A DNA stretch of 64,000 nt from Guillardia theta CCMP2712 (taxonomy: Eukaryota; Cryptophyceae; Pyrenomonadales; Geminigeraceae), in the NCBI RefSeq assembly GCF_000315625.1, contig NW_005434649.1, positions 562,968 to 626,967 on the forward strand, written 5' to 3'. The notes beneath the pieces are model-generated. The model was not told the DNA's origin and made no database searches. It saw only the letters and a program-made list of their open reading frames with translations. Numbering within the stretch: the stretch's first letter is position 1; the number at the start of each line of letters is the position of its first letter. The position numbers were made by a program, and so were the translations under genes. This document shows positions 32,129-44,169 of the stretch, in pieces.

Positions 32129-33101
32129 AGTTCTCACACTTACGTCACCAGGTTTGGACTCAGGATCCAAATTCATTTTTACATCTGCTATCTTGCTGGG
32201 ATCTGGCTTTTGTTTGCCATGCCCAACAATGCGATAGTAATTGCATGGTCGTCCACAATCGTAATTATACGGAGGAGCAAGCACATCAAGGACTGCGCAA
32301 TCCGTTTCTGCATAGAACTGAAAATACGGGTATTATGCAGGTGCATGCAGAGGAATTTCATACACGCCTCATGTAAGTTGCCGTTGGAGGTTGCAAGTAG
32401 CATCTGACAGCCATCTGACTCTTTCACTGGTTTCAAGACATCACGTATCTTCAAAAAAATCACATTTGGGAAACATTATCAGTTGTGCGTACAGTTACAG
32501 GTATTGGTTCTTGAAAGTTTGCTTCTGTCGTTGGAGTTGAATAATCTTGTTTGTCGTAGCTACTTACTAGCATTGTTCCATACAGTACTTTGCTGAAGAC
32601 AGTCATATCTGGATGATCTGAATTTGGAACGCAACAGTTAGTTGAAAACATTCAAGGCTTCGCACCTACCATGCAATGGCAGTCTATTTCCTTTGGGCAA
32701 TACGAATATTCCGATAGTAAAAGCTTTGAGTAATCTTGAGCAGATTAAATTTCAAAAACAAGTCGTTCAAACCTTCGTCTTCAAGAACATCGATAAATTC
32801 AATCTCATCGGTCCTGCAGGATTCTGGTTTGTACTTAGTTTCAACGGAAAAGGAAACCAGCTAGACAAACCATCGAGCCCAAGATCCTTGCACTGTATCC
32901 TATGCATGATTTCTTTTAGTCTTGTCAAATCAGCTTTCCTAAATAACAATAAAATTAGTCCACATGTAAAGCAATCAGCGGGGTTCATGACTACCCCTCG
33001 GTTGAGAACGACTTGATGCATTCCTCTACAAGATTGTAAAGGAAACAATCGTGTAAATTCAGATCTTCATCTGTGCACTTCTTGACTGTGTTGTTCCCCA
33101 T
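31974..33101 (-). CDS. ADO: Cysteine/cysteamine dioxygenase (ADO/PCO family)
   Basis: Iron-dependent thiol dioxygenase that oxidises N-terminal Cys of proteins (plant PCO, animal ADO) or cysteamine, using O2; an oxygen-sensing step of the N-degron pathway. Start MGNNTVKKCTDEDLNLHDC at ATG 33101. Later exons give TIGIFVLPKGNRLPLHD with HPDMTVFSKVLYGTM, so two ligands of the 3-His iron site lie in LPLHDHPDM. The third is expected in SNGNLHE. Then come LAPPYNYDCGRPCNYYR and the last exon DMWLLACEAPHEFYTVRRAY to TAG 31974. These match the PCO/ADO core (GIFxxPPG, HNHPGM, GGNIH, LDVLAPPY). Six or seven exons; no organelle leader, so cytosol or nucleus is likely. Confidence 0.88.
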
Positions 33102-34103
33102 ACTTTCACTCTTTAGGTCTGTCATTCAAAACTGCCAACATGACATCAGCCACACAAATTGCCGAAGAGATGCAATTACCAAATCACAAGTAAGGCCTTA
33201 TACGAAGGGTATCATTGCGGCTGTCAATGAAACAAATATCAAATATGCAAATCTATCAGGAAAGGAGAACATAAATGCTCTAGAGGAAAATTGAGCCATT
33301 ATTCCGATAATGATCGGAATACATCATGCTGAAGGGTCAAGTTTACTTGATTTGAAGAACAAAATGAAAGAAAGCATAAGATCGGAGGACAAAGAATACT
33401 GGGAATCCAGAGGAGGAGAAATTCAATACGACAATGGTGAGGATGGAGTAGTTTCTGAACGAGCATGATGCGAGGTCCAAAACTTGATGTGTATATTTGT
33501 GTAATGCGACTGGTGAAAGAATCGGGAGAAGGTACAGAGGATAGAAGAATCTCATTAACAGCAGTATTATGTGCGCATCAAGGAGAAGACAATGAGATAG
33601 AAAATGCCAATGCAGGGACGGAGGCAGGGTTGAGGGGATGGAAAAACTGGTGAGGGCAGCTCCCTGGGGGATTCAAAGGCAACGCTACAATAGAGGTGGC
33701 AGAAGAAGGTGCAAGAGGACGTGAAGAATGAGTAGAGGAACATTGAGGAGGGAGACTTTAATCAAGTGTGGAAGGTTGTAGGGGACGAAGAGGAGGAGGA
33801 GGAGGAGGAGGAGGAGGAGGAGGAACGGGGGTCGGGTGTAGCATGGGGGACGATGCGGACAGTTTTAGAGGTAGAGTAGAGTACCCCCGGAAAACGCAAT
33901 TTGTTGCGGTGGTCGGTCGGAAGTACCCCCTTGTACTACTTGTGAAGGAGGGGTACAGATGACCCACCCTACCATCCCGATGGAGGCTGGGAGACTTTTG
34001 TAAGGGTTGCCGCTTCGTTGACTTTTTACTCTTTTACTGTAGTAAACCAGATCCGCCTCAACATGAGATGAGTCCCGGCCAAGTTGAGGGTTTAGGCTCA
34101 GTG

Positions 34104-34131
34104 GCCCGGCCCGGCCCGGCCCGGCCCGGCC
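34104..34131. repeat. GGCCC pentanucleotide tract
   Basis: Five to six tandem GCCCG units in the ADO-TMEM14 intergenic region. Confidence 0.85.
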
Positions 34132-34274
34132 ACAGACTGTACAACCTGCCCCAGCCTGATTAGATAGGAGAGGGACGGGGCAGTGATGATAAATTAGCCG
34201 CTGAGGTTGATGGAAGGGAAAGCGACGTCACCGCACCTCATGGAAGCGAGAAGATTTCGATGAACAGAACGCCT

Positions 34275-34411
<137 letters not shown>

Positions 34412-34706
34412 ACAACGGTTGTGATGATTCAAGCCTGACCATGTTTGTTACTTTGTGGGAACACAAAAAAGATGATAGGTAGAAAATAGATGGTTGAGAC
34501 AAGAACATCCACAAATCTGTAGCACAAGGGGAGGAGGAAGAGGGGGAGGGAACTTGGTTATGCCTGATGGCATCGATGTCCATGAGGTATTAGAGAAGAG
34601 AGAAGCGTGGAAGCTCTCAATCTCATCTGCAACAGCACAAGAATGGTCGTTTGTTGAACATCTAATATCGATTGGCAGGAGGAGCGGTTCTCTGCCCCTG
34701 GACAGC

Positions 34707-35318
34707 ATGCCAGCGCTGACGTATGTCTATGGGGCCACCATTGCCATCGGCGGGATCTTCACCTACCAGGCTAAGTGAGGAGAGGACGGAGAGAGGAGGA
34801 TGTGATGAGCTCGCAGGGGAAGCAAAGGTGCGCTAGGGTGGGGTCTCTTGTTCGGAACTCTTCTGTGCTGGGCTGCTCTGAGGATGAAAGAGAGGTCATG
34901 CTTGCTACCGCTGCGCAAGCTCGCTCCTTCCTTCCTCGCGAGTCCTTGTCCTCCCCTTCGTCTTCCCCGTCTCCTGCCATCTGCTCCATATCTCCTCGTG
35001 CTCGCATTCTTGCTCCCTCGTGAACGTCGACATGGTGTCGGCCTACCTTGCCACTGACGCCTCCTGGAGCAGGGGCCCGGGGGTTCGCGGTTATCCCTTC
35101 GTGATTGCGCTCCTTGTGTCGGTGATCATGTTCGGGATGACGGTGAGACATCAGCTGAGCAGGAGGAGGCTGAGAGTTGCTCATGGCAGGCCGCGCGAGT
35201 GCACAGGACGGGGAAGATTTGGCCGATGGGAGCGCTAGCGGCGCTGAGCCTGATCATGGGGATGCGATATGCGTCACACTTCACGATCTATGGCGACCTG
35301 TACGAGTACGAAATCTGA
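34707..35318 (+). CDS. TMEM14 family membrane protein
   Basis: Exons 34707-34774, 34817-34894, 35073-35142 and 35217-35318 join in phase (2, 2, 0) to 105 residues, the usual TMEM14 length. It starts MPALTYVYGATIAIGGIFTY, continues AKGSKGALGWGLLFGTLL like the family AKAGSxxSLxAGLLFG segment, then YPFVIALLVSVIMFGM and WPMGALAALSLIMGMRY. Four short hydrophobic segments. Relatives include mitochondrial TMEM14A/C and plastid FAX1 fatty-acid exporters; there is no leader here, so location is open. Confidence 0.85.
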
Positions 35319-35554
35319 TGGAGGGGAAGGGAGGGGACAGGCGTGTGATGGGCATCTGATGTTGGGAAGTGTTTGTGAGGAAGGAGGGTGTAAGGTAGAA
35401 GGGACATGCAGGCATGTGAGATTGATGTGATGCTGTAAGGAGAATGAAGCATCTGAGTCAACGTTGCTTCCACCGACACTCTCCAAGCTCCTCCTTCCTC
35501 TTCCTCTCCCCCTCCTCTCCTCTCACTTCGTCGCTCCTCCCCTTCTGTCCTCGA

Positions 35555-38544
35555 TCAAACTTCTGCTGCCGCCGCCAGGAGCTCATCCTTGGAAGCGAAG
35601 CTGAGGGATGCCATGGGTGCGATGGGGACGCACTTGTTAGCTTGCAGCTGCTGGCTGGCCTGTAGCATGCGATTCAGAGGGGGGCTGGAGGGCAAGAAAA
35701 GAGGGAGAGAGGACGACAGGATGGGAGGGAGAAAGGATGGGAAGCGGCGCTGGCAGAGGGAAAGAGGACGAGGGAGGAAGGAGGACTTACCCAGAGGAAT
35801 TCAGACGCTGCTCGCTCCCTGTCCTCCTCCTCCCCGAGCTTGTTTGCCACCATGGCTTTCAGATGGCAGCTCTGCATCACCTCCTGATACGCATCGAGTC
35901 GCCGGTAGCCGTCCACCGCCTTGCTCAGGTGTGTGCTGGCGAGTAGCAGGATCGCGCACGGATCCTGGAAGGGTCAAGTGTGAGAGGAAGAGGAGGAGAG
36001 GCCTGTCTGCTTGCCGTGATCGTTGAGCCCTCGGGGGAGGACGCGGAGGCTCCGTCTAGCAAGCAGCGGGCCACGAGGTGGTGGGCCTGTGCTCGCTCAA
36101 GGATGCTGCCGGAGGACATGACGAGGGGGAAGACGGACTGGACGAGGTTGAGGGCCTTGGTGGGAAGACCTCTGGCCGACAGGCGCGTCAGGACAAGTGA
36201 AGATCATGATGATCGCGGTCAACTCACTTGTACAGGTGGAGGGTGGCGAGGAGGACGATGGCGCTTGCCTGCTCGACATGGTCAGGAGGAGCAGGAGAAG
36301 TGAGCCAGTAGCGAGTCGAGCTGGAGAAGAAAGACAGGCCCGTGCTGATCAGGGAGGAAGAGGAGGAGGAGAGGAGGAGGAGAGGAGGGTATGATGACCT
36401 TGAGGCTGTCGAGGTTGAGCTGCTCGCACTTGGAGATGCACGCGAGGGCGACAGGGAAGGCTGCGTCATGAGCTCCCATCTTCTCCAGGGAGCAGGCAAG
36501 AGACAACTGAACCATGGCATCCTCTAGCTCCAGCTTCCTTGCCACACAGCTAGAGAAGGAGGAGGAGGAGGAGGAGGAGGTTAGCAAGAAAGAAGGATGG
36601 CAACAAAGCAGGTACCAATCATGTAGGCGGTTCAAGATCTGGACGGCACGAACAGGATCGTTGGTCCGGAGAAAGATCTCAGCTCTGGCCACATTCTCGT
36701 TAGCTATTCTCCTCCTCCTCCTCCTCCTCCTTCCTGTCCTCCAGCTCCCTCTTTCCTGTCCCCCGCACCCTCCCCCTCTCCTCGCATGCACCATTGGCTC
36801 TGGTCCTTCACCTGGCTCTCTCCGCCGCCACGAGCCCCGCCGACTCAGCAGCGGAGATGAGCATGGAACCCATCTGGAGGGCGATAACCTGCGCCCGGTG
36901 CAGCTGATTCCTGTACAAGGAGCGAGCGAACAGGAGGGTCCATGCCGACTGCAGCCAGAGGTGGAAGTGAGCGAGGGGGAAGCCCTCTTTGACCCCGCAG
37001 ATGTCCCGCAGCGCCCTCCTGGGATCCACGAAAGCTCCTTCATGGCATGCCGAGGAGCAGAAGGAGGTGCAGGCGTGATCGGCTGCTGGGCTGGAGGAGG
37101 AGAAGGCAAGCGGCTGCCGGCCGTGCGCGTGCGCAAGCTCGAAGTGACCGTAGCTGGACCAGATGCCGGACTCCAGCAGGGAGAGCGAGTTGGTGAGCTC
37201 GTCTGCGTCTGCGTCCGTCTCGAGGAGGAGGGTCTTGCAGGCCACCAGAGCGTCCCAGACGGACGTCGGGATGGTTCCAACTGCCCGCCCATGTCATCAG
37301 TCTTGGAGGAAGCCGGAGATGGGAAGGGGGGAGATCGGAGCGAGGAGCGAGGAGAGAGTAAGGGAAGGAGGGGAGGGCAAGGGGAGGGAGGGAAGACATG
37401 ACGAGGGGAGGGAGGAGTGGAGGAAGGTTACACTCTCACCTGCTCCAGCATCTGCTGAAGGCTTTCCGAGCGCGTTGTCCTTCCTGGTGGTGCTCTGCAG
37501 GCGATATTTGAGGAGGGCCAGAACGGCCTCACCCTGCAGCTTCGTCATGCGGAGCTGGCAGGCGCGGAGGATGCAGCGACGGATCAGCTGTCCTTCGAGC
37601 TGGCGCTCGCCAGCGACTCCAACGAGGCGGACGAGCCAGAGGAGCGCGTGAGCGAGGCAGTGATGGTCTGACGTGTGCTGGGCCAGCCTCACACACTCCT
37701 CCAGGGCCTGCAGGGCCATTGCCATGTTGCCGAAGCGGAAGTGGAGGGCCGCGAGGTTGAGGAGGGCCCAGTGGAAGACGGGCTTGTCGCGATGTTCCGC
37801 CTTGTCCGCCTTGAGCGCCTTGCCGTACATGCCGTAATCGAAGTAGCGGTGAAGGTGGTCAATGGCCGCAGTGATGTCTCCTTCCTGCATGGCGTAGAGG
37901 TACCGCAGGTAGGAGGCGCCGGGAGGGTCTCCTGCCTTGCTCAGCGCCTTCTCCAGCTCAGGGTCGATGTGCAGGCGCTGAGAAGATCGCTCGATGAGGC
38001 TGGCATGGCTGTGGATGAAGTGCGAGAGGTCCTGGGGGGTACTAAGCTTTTCCTCTCTCATCTTCTCCTGCGACTCCAGCGAGAAGTCCTCCAGGTACCT
38101 CTGCATCTTGGAGTACAGGTCCGACAACCCGTCGAACATGGTCGTGTGGAACGTCAGCAGGACTTTGCGCACGAAGATGCCGAGGGCTGAGCTCGAGTTG
38201 AGGTTTGGGGCCGAGTCTTCACAGGTCACATTGAGCTGGAGGACGAGCTCGAGAGACTGCAGCGTGTCGAAGAGAGCGTCCGGGGAGTCCACCTTCCTCA
38301 TGGACCGCACTAGCTGGTGGGCAAGAGCATGGCCCAGCGGCGGGTGGAGCTGAGACAGGGCAGAGCACAGCTGGCTGAGCGTCATTTCACGGAAGTCGTC
38401 GACCGGCCGGACATGCTCAAGGAGGAAGAGGGAGAGGACGGGCCGCGCGTTGGGGGGGATGTTCTCCGGTGTGCAGAGATCCTGGATCAGTACTGACAGC
38501 GCGACCTTGTGCGGGCTGAGGGCGAAGTGAACCTTGCTGTTCAT
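35555..38544 (-). CDS. ANAPC5: Anaphase-promoting complex subunit 5 (APC5)
   Basis: APC5 is a TPR scaffold subunit of the APC/C ubiquitin ligase that drives mitotic exit. The first exon (38544 to about 37440) starts MNSKVHFALSPHKVALSVLI. It contains YAMQEGDITAAIDHLHRYFD and LLNLAALHFRFGNMAMALQA, with VRLAQHTSDHHCLAHALLWL, matching APC5 (YxAxxxGDxxxALxxLHRYFDY, ALNLAALHxRFG). Further exons: about 37280-36811 (HFHLWLQSAWTLLFARSLYR), 36707-36614 (ARAEIFLRTNDPVRAVQIL), 36553-36400 (MVQLSLACSLEKMGAHDAAF), two short ones at 36270-35975, one at 35965-35790 (AVDGYRRLDAYQEVMQSCH) and the last 35555-35659. These are TPR-like helices. The gene is convergent with TMEM14. Confidence 0.9.
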
Positions 38545-38934
38545 GGTGAAGAGAGGGAGTAAAGCCGTCTCTTGTTGCGATGTTCCTGATCCTTCTTGTT
38601 CAAGTCATCGATGGCGCTCGGGGGTCCTGCAAGTCCGTGGTCAACATGGGATTATGGGACAACTGGGGAACAAGAATACAGCGGAGAGCGGGGATCAGGA
38701 CAAGAGGCAGAGAACGTGCGGGCAGTGATGAACAGATAGCATGAAGAGGAGGAAGTTGACGATGAGGTGCTGGAAGAGGAAAGGTCGGGGCGGAGGGAAG
38801 GAGGGAAGGGGGGAGGTGGTACGAGCTTCGTTTGTTTGTATAGATGTAGCTCGAGGCGAAACACTACCATCTGAAGATGACAATCAAGGATCGGAAGGAG
38901 GGTAGTACAAGTTGACATGTGGATATGGGCGAGG

Positions 38935-39060
38935 AGGGAGGGAGAGAGAGAGAAAAGCAAGGAGGGAGGGAGGTCGGCAGGGAGGCAGGGAGGGAGGGAG
39001 GGAGGGAGGGAGGCAGGCATGGAGGGAGGGAGGCAGGCAGGGAGGCAGGGAGGGAGGGGA
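38935..39060. repeat. GGGA/GGCA tetranucleotide array
   Basis: Mixed GGGA and GGCA units over about 125 bp. All frames read Gly/Arg/Glu low complexity. Confidence 0.9.
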
Positions 39061-39235
39061 AAGTATTCAAGACAGCATTGCGGGTTGACTGCATCACAAC
39101 AGGATCCCAGTTATTCTTTACCAACATTGGGCTATTTTAACTAAATTCTCTTTAATTTAGACGAAAAGCTCTATGTTTTGAAGTTTTCTTGTTATTTCAA
39201 ATAACCGTTACTTTTCTCGTTATGACAATGCAGAG

Positions 39236-39431
39236 CAGAGCAGGGCAGGGCAGGGCAGGGCAGGGCAGGGGAGAGGAGGGCAGGGCAGGGCAGGGCAGGG
39301 CAGGGCAGGGCAGGGCAGGGCAGGGCAGGGCAGGGCAGGGCAGGGCAGGGCAGGGCAGGGCAGGGCAGGGCAGGCAGGGCAGGGCAGGGCAGGGCAGGGC
39401 AGGGCAGGGCAGGGCAGGGCAGGGCAGGGCA
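39236..39431. repeat. GGGCA pentanucleotide array, about 39 units
   Basis: Nearly perfect tandem GGGCA with two small interruptions (GGGGAGAGGA at about 39270 and a shortened unit near 39373). Since five is not a multiple of three, all frames stay open as GQGRA repeats; this is not a gene. Confidence 0.95.
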
Positions 39432-40266
39432 ACATTCTGGCATGGAGAGCACAACAGGAGTGCCAGACCGAGTTCAGGTCAAGGCAGAGTTGACTCACAG
39501 AGCACAAGACTTGACTTGCAGCCTTCGCATATGTGAGGTGTGTTGAGAGGGATGGAGAGGTTGTCGCAGTTGTATGTTGCATCATTACAGAATGTACGAG
39601 AAATCCCAAATTTATCGTTGAATCGAAACTGCGTTCAAGTGATTCTAGAAAAACTTAGTTGCAGAGATATCCACAATGAAGTGTTTGTATAAAAAGGGGG
39701 TGGATGGATTTTGATATGATCATGATTGCGTTCTATGGTTCCAATTCCTGGAAATAACAAAAAATGCAAAAAGTCAAGATGCTCTGTTGACGAAATGATA
39801 ACTCAGATAGTTAACAGAGCTGTAGGCAGATCTCGAAATAAAAACCACATTACTCTGCCAGCACAGCATCGTTTCAGGAGGACTGTCTTCTTGCACCAGT
39901 ACCGAGTGCTCCCGAATAGGACATCAATATTAGTTGGCCGTAATAGTGGTTTTTTCAGCTTCATATGGCGCATAGTGCGAGGTGATGAACGTGCAAGGTG
40001 AACAAGCTTGAGTGTTGTGTGCTTCATTCAAGACTTCGCAATCATCCTGGGAGCAAACACTTATGAGATTTACGTCAGGCTCATGCCATTCACTTTCCCC
40101 TATAACCTTCTAGTTCAACAAGCAATATACCAACTATGGCCTGATCCACAGATCGTATCTAATGGACTCCAAACCTCGCCAGGTCTTCATCCGTAGGAGA
40201 TTCGGTTGCATATCATATTGTTACGAGGGATCACGATGCCTCCATATGGGCTGGCAACCATGATCT

Positions 40267-41698
40267 TTAGATGAGATCAGCCACGTTCATGGGCATCTCC
40301 TCAATCTGAGTGTTGTAAAATTGTTCGATGTCACGCATGTTGCGAACGTCATCCCCAGTCACAAAGTTGATGGCCACACCCTTACGACCGAAACGTCCAG
40401 AGCGACCAATCCTGTGGATGTAGTTCTCGCGGTTCGATGGCAGATCATAGTTGATAACCAAGGAAACCTGCTGCACGTCGATACCACGAGCAAGCAAGTC
40501 GGTGGTGATAAGCACACGGCTGGAACCGGAACGGAACTCCCTCATGATGAGCTCACGGCCCTTCTGGTCCATATCACCGTGCAATGCAGACACAGTAAAG
40601 TCACGGCTGGTCATCTTCTCGAGCAACCAGTCAACCTTGCGCCTGGTGTTCACGTAGATGATGGCTTGGGTGATGGTGAGAGTTTCGTAAAGATCGCAGA
40701 GAGTGTCCAGCTTCCAGTCCTCACGATCGATTGCGATGTAGAACTGCTTGATACCCTCAAGAGTAAGCTCATCCTTCTTCACGAGAATCCTGACTGGGTC
40801 CCTCATGAAGTGACGGGTGATCTCCAAAACCTCGATGGGCATGGTGGCAGAGAAGAGGCCAACTTGCACCTTGGAGGGGAGGAACTTGAAGACATCGTAG
40901 ATCTGATCCTTGAAACTGCCCACCGGTTAGCGTCATGCTCGTACACAAGGGATCTTCCTTACCCACGAGAAAGCATCTCATCGGCCTCATCAAGAACGAA
41001 GATCTTCATGCCATCAGTACGGAGAGCACGTCTGTTGATCATGTCGTGCACACGTCCTGGAGTTCCAACGACGACCTGCTGACCAGCTTCGACCTTGCGG
41101 ATATCGTCTCGCACATTGGTTCCTCCAATGCAAGCATGGCAAGTGATCCCCATGTAATCTCCGAGGGCGAGAACAACCTTCTGGATCTGCTGAGCAAGCT
41201 CACGCGTGGGTGCAAGAAGCAGAGCCTGGCAGTCCTTCTCGTTGAGGTCAATGCGCTGCCTGAAAGAGCAAAAGAAAGTGACCAACGGATAAATGCTATG
41301 CAGGCATCGACTTACAAGCACCCAATGGAGAAAGCAGCGGTCTTGCCAGTACCGGACTGAGCCTGGGCAATGGTGTCCCTGCCCTTGATGAGAGGCATGG
41401 TTCCTCTTTGCCTACATGCGTATGTAAGATGAGATCAGGATCAGCATTTAGGGCACGCACTGGATAGCAGATGGCTTCTCGAAACCATAGGCGAAGATAC
41501 CACGAAGAAGGTTCTCATCGAGACCCATGTCATCGAAGGTTTCGCAGACCTAAGCACAGCATCAGCACACATAATCATATCACTTCCACCAGTAGGCGCA
41601 ACACGTACATGGTCCCAGTTGGACTCGATATCCGCGTCAGTGAGAGTTGTGTCGAGGCCGGGACCACGGTCACCTCCGGGAGCACCGTCGTCAGCCAT
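40267..41698 (-). CDS. EIF4A: Translation initiation factor eIF4A (DEAD-box helicase)
   Basis: ATP-dependent RNA helicase that unwinds mRNA 5' ends for ribosome loading. Five exons on the minus strand from ATG 41698: [57 protein letters not shown]; the large APTRELAQQ exon; and 40267 to about 40920. All DEAD-box motifs are present: AQSGTGKT (I), PTRELAQQ (Ia), GG, TPGR (Ib), DEAD (II), SAT (III), ARGID (V), HRIGRSGR (VI). It ends [11 protein letters not shown]. About 406 residues, the standard length. NMD factor eIF4A-III usually carries other N-terminal sequence; this looks like canonical eIF4A. Confidence 0.96.
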
Positions 41699-44169
41699 TG
41701 CCTCTGTCTTGCTTGTTTTCAACTAAGCCTTTCCAATGCGTGCCCTTCAGAAACTGAAGGGTAAACTGAGAAGAAAGTCAGCAATCAAGTAACACGTGAG
41801 AGGAGGGAAGGTGGCAGTGAGAACATTCAACAGCATCGGGGCATGATCATTTGGGGTGCAGCTTTGAAAACTGTGCTAGCTGAGGTGACAGAGAATATCC
41901 AGAAAGAACGGGAAGTACAAAATATTCAATTAAAACAAGAACAGTAGAGAAGGAAGGATATCAGCAATCATTGACATTGGTGACGTAAGCAGGGTCAGAC
42001 TGAAGCAAAATGATATAAATAACTTGCAGAAAGATAAACAAAATAAGGATCTTTTGATAGTCAGCATAGCATCAAGTTTTTCACAACAAGCACATGAAAG
42101 CCGGGGATGCATGACACCGAGCAACAAGGCTGCGCAGGCTCTTTTTTTGCTACAGGGGACTCAGATTGTTTGTGCACTATAACACGAAATCCATCACGAG
42201 CATGGTATGAGATGGTCCACTCTAAAGAATGACTCAAAACCAAAACCATCAATATCTGTGAAACATGCTAACATCCTCTTGGTTCAATACTTGCATCTTG
42301 CACGAGAAGGCTCTACCTCGACCAAAAATGCACAGGGGAAAGAAAATACAGTTCAACCAATGTGAGAGGGAAGAAGAAGGTAGAAAAGAGTTGAAGATTG
42401 AGGATAGAAACAAGATGCGAGCACAACAAGGAACAGGAGGGGGGGGGGGGAGGACGTGGGCAACAAGGAGCGTTGGGGGGAGGACGGACATGCGGCGGAG
42501 GAGGCGTGTCTACGCGGGCGCCACGTGAGGTGAAAGAAAAACTTCTTCTTCCGGTAGGGGCACTCAGTTATTCACAATTTTCGATAGATTGGATCAAATT
42601 TTTGAGATAATTTCTATGAAAATTGAAATATGAGTCGGGTTTAAGATGACGATTGTTACACAAATTTAGGTATGCTCATTGAATTACCTAGGGCTGGACC
42701 CCTCACCCCTCACCCCCACCCCTCCTTGAAAAAAAAATAATTCAGTCAACCAACACAACTTTTTGAAGAAATGGATTAAATTATTCATTTAATTTTCAAA
42801 ATAAAAATGGAGCAGTTCAAAGAGAAATGCCACCCCACACGACGGGCTCGCCCCAATCCCAATACTATTCGAAACTGGTCTCGTCATAATTCAATTTGCA
42901 TAGAATAATTTCATGGGTAACTTCAATTATTCTCTCTACCTTCCCTGAACTGAGTTAAAAGCTGACATCGAATTCTATTATTTAATTTGAAAAGTTTACA
43001 ATAAATCTTCAAATTAATTTGCCGTTCATATAAACGACTGCGACCTATTTACAATCACATCTAATTTTCAACTTCTCCTCACAATCTTGAAATGTGAGAT
43101 ACAAATCTTGAAAAATCATGAGGCAGATCTGTTTGACAAAAAAATTCCAAAAATAGATCCCAAGGGTAGGGGTGTGGCATATGGTTCCTACATGTCTCTA
43201 TCAAATATAAAACATATATTTTATTTTCTACTGAGTTATAATTACTCAAACATTATTGCTACCAAATGGAACAATAGGAACAGTTGCCACTACCATTGGT
43301 GGTCGGAAGGAGTATGGACGTGGGAGGAGTGTTTATGGAGGGTGGGGGTAGTAAAATAACCGGTATTATCATGAGAAAAAAGGGTGGATAAGGGAAGGTG
43401 GGTGATTATTTTACTGCTGTGGAGGGGGGGTGAAAGGGGTAGTACCTCAGTTACAGAAAATTCCCGAAAACTCCTTGCCGTGGAATCTATGAACGCATGT
43501 AGTGACAAGGACGCCAAGGAAGGGAAAGGAGAGAGGAGAGGAGAGGAGAGGAGGGATGAAAGAGGAGGAGAGAGGACGATAGATCAAGAAAGAAGCATGC
43601 CAGTTGACGAAGATGCAAGCTCAAACAATGTAGGATGTTATCATTCAGTAGAAAAGTTCGCCATGCTCGCTTCAGGTTTCCGGTGCACACGAGCACTCTT
43701 CCCCATGTTGCGACCTTCCCCTTCCATCCCTCACCTAGCGACCCTTTCCCTTCCCCTGCACTCACTCTTTCTGCACTTCGCTCCCACCATGTACCCTGCC
43801 CACTCGGCATCCTGTTGGACAACAAGCCCCCCGGTGCATGAAAGCTCGGTGTCGGACGATAGCAAGTGCGGTAAAGCCAGAGGCTGGTTTTGATTGACAA
43901 GGCGGTAGTGTCAGGAAGTGATCACAACGCTATTCCAGACTGCTAGTATCGCGTGAAAACAACTGAAATCTTTAGGCAGGATCTCGACGGACTACTGGAA
44001 GGCAAGAAAGCAAACTGAAAGATATTTTATTAGTTCCGTGGTACTGTGAACGAAATTCATGATCAGTGCGTTTGCTCTATGAACTAGAACCGCTGCAGTG
44101 AAGGGAGCATCGTCCTAATCTTTATCGAGGGATCGGCAGCCGACAGAGCATCCTTAGCATCCGAGGGCC
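41699..44169. other. Intergenic, AT-rich, no gene recognised
   Basis: Upstream of divergent eIF4A and the Lon-N gene. 42560-43300 is strongly AT-rich (AATTTTGAAAAT words), and G-runs occur at 42430-42480 and 43420-43440. A GGAGA tract lies at 43530-43575. No splice-supported exon found. Confidence 0.5.

Larger units (their letters stand above)
38545..40266. other. Intergenic with two large satellite-like arrays
   Basis: Apart from the two arrays listed separately, 39440-40266 is moderately AT-rich with no exon that I can support. It contains the 3' flank of eIF4A. Confidence 0.55.
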
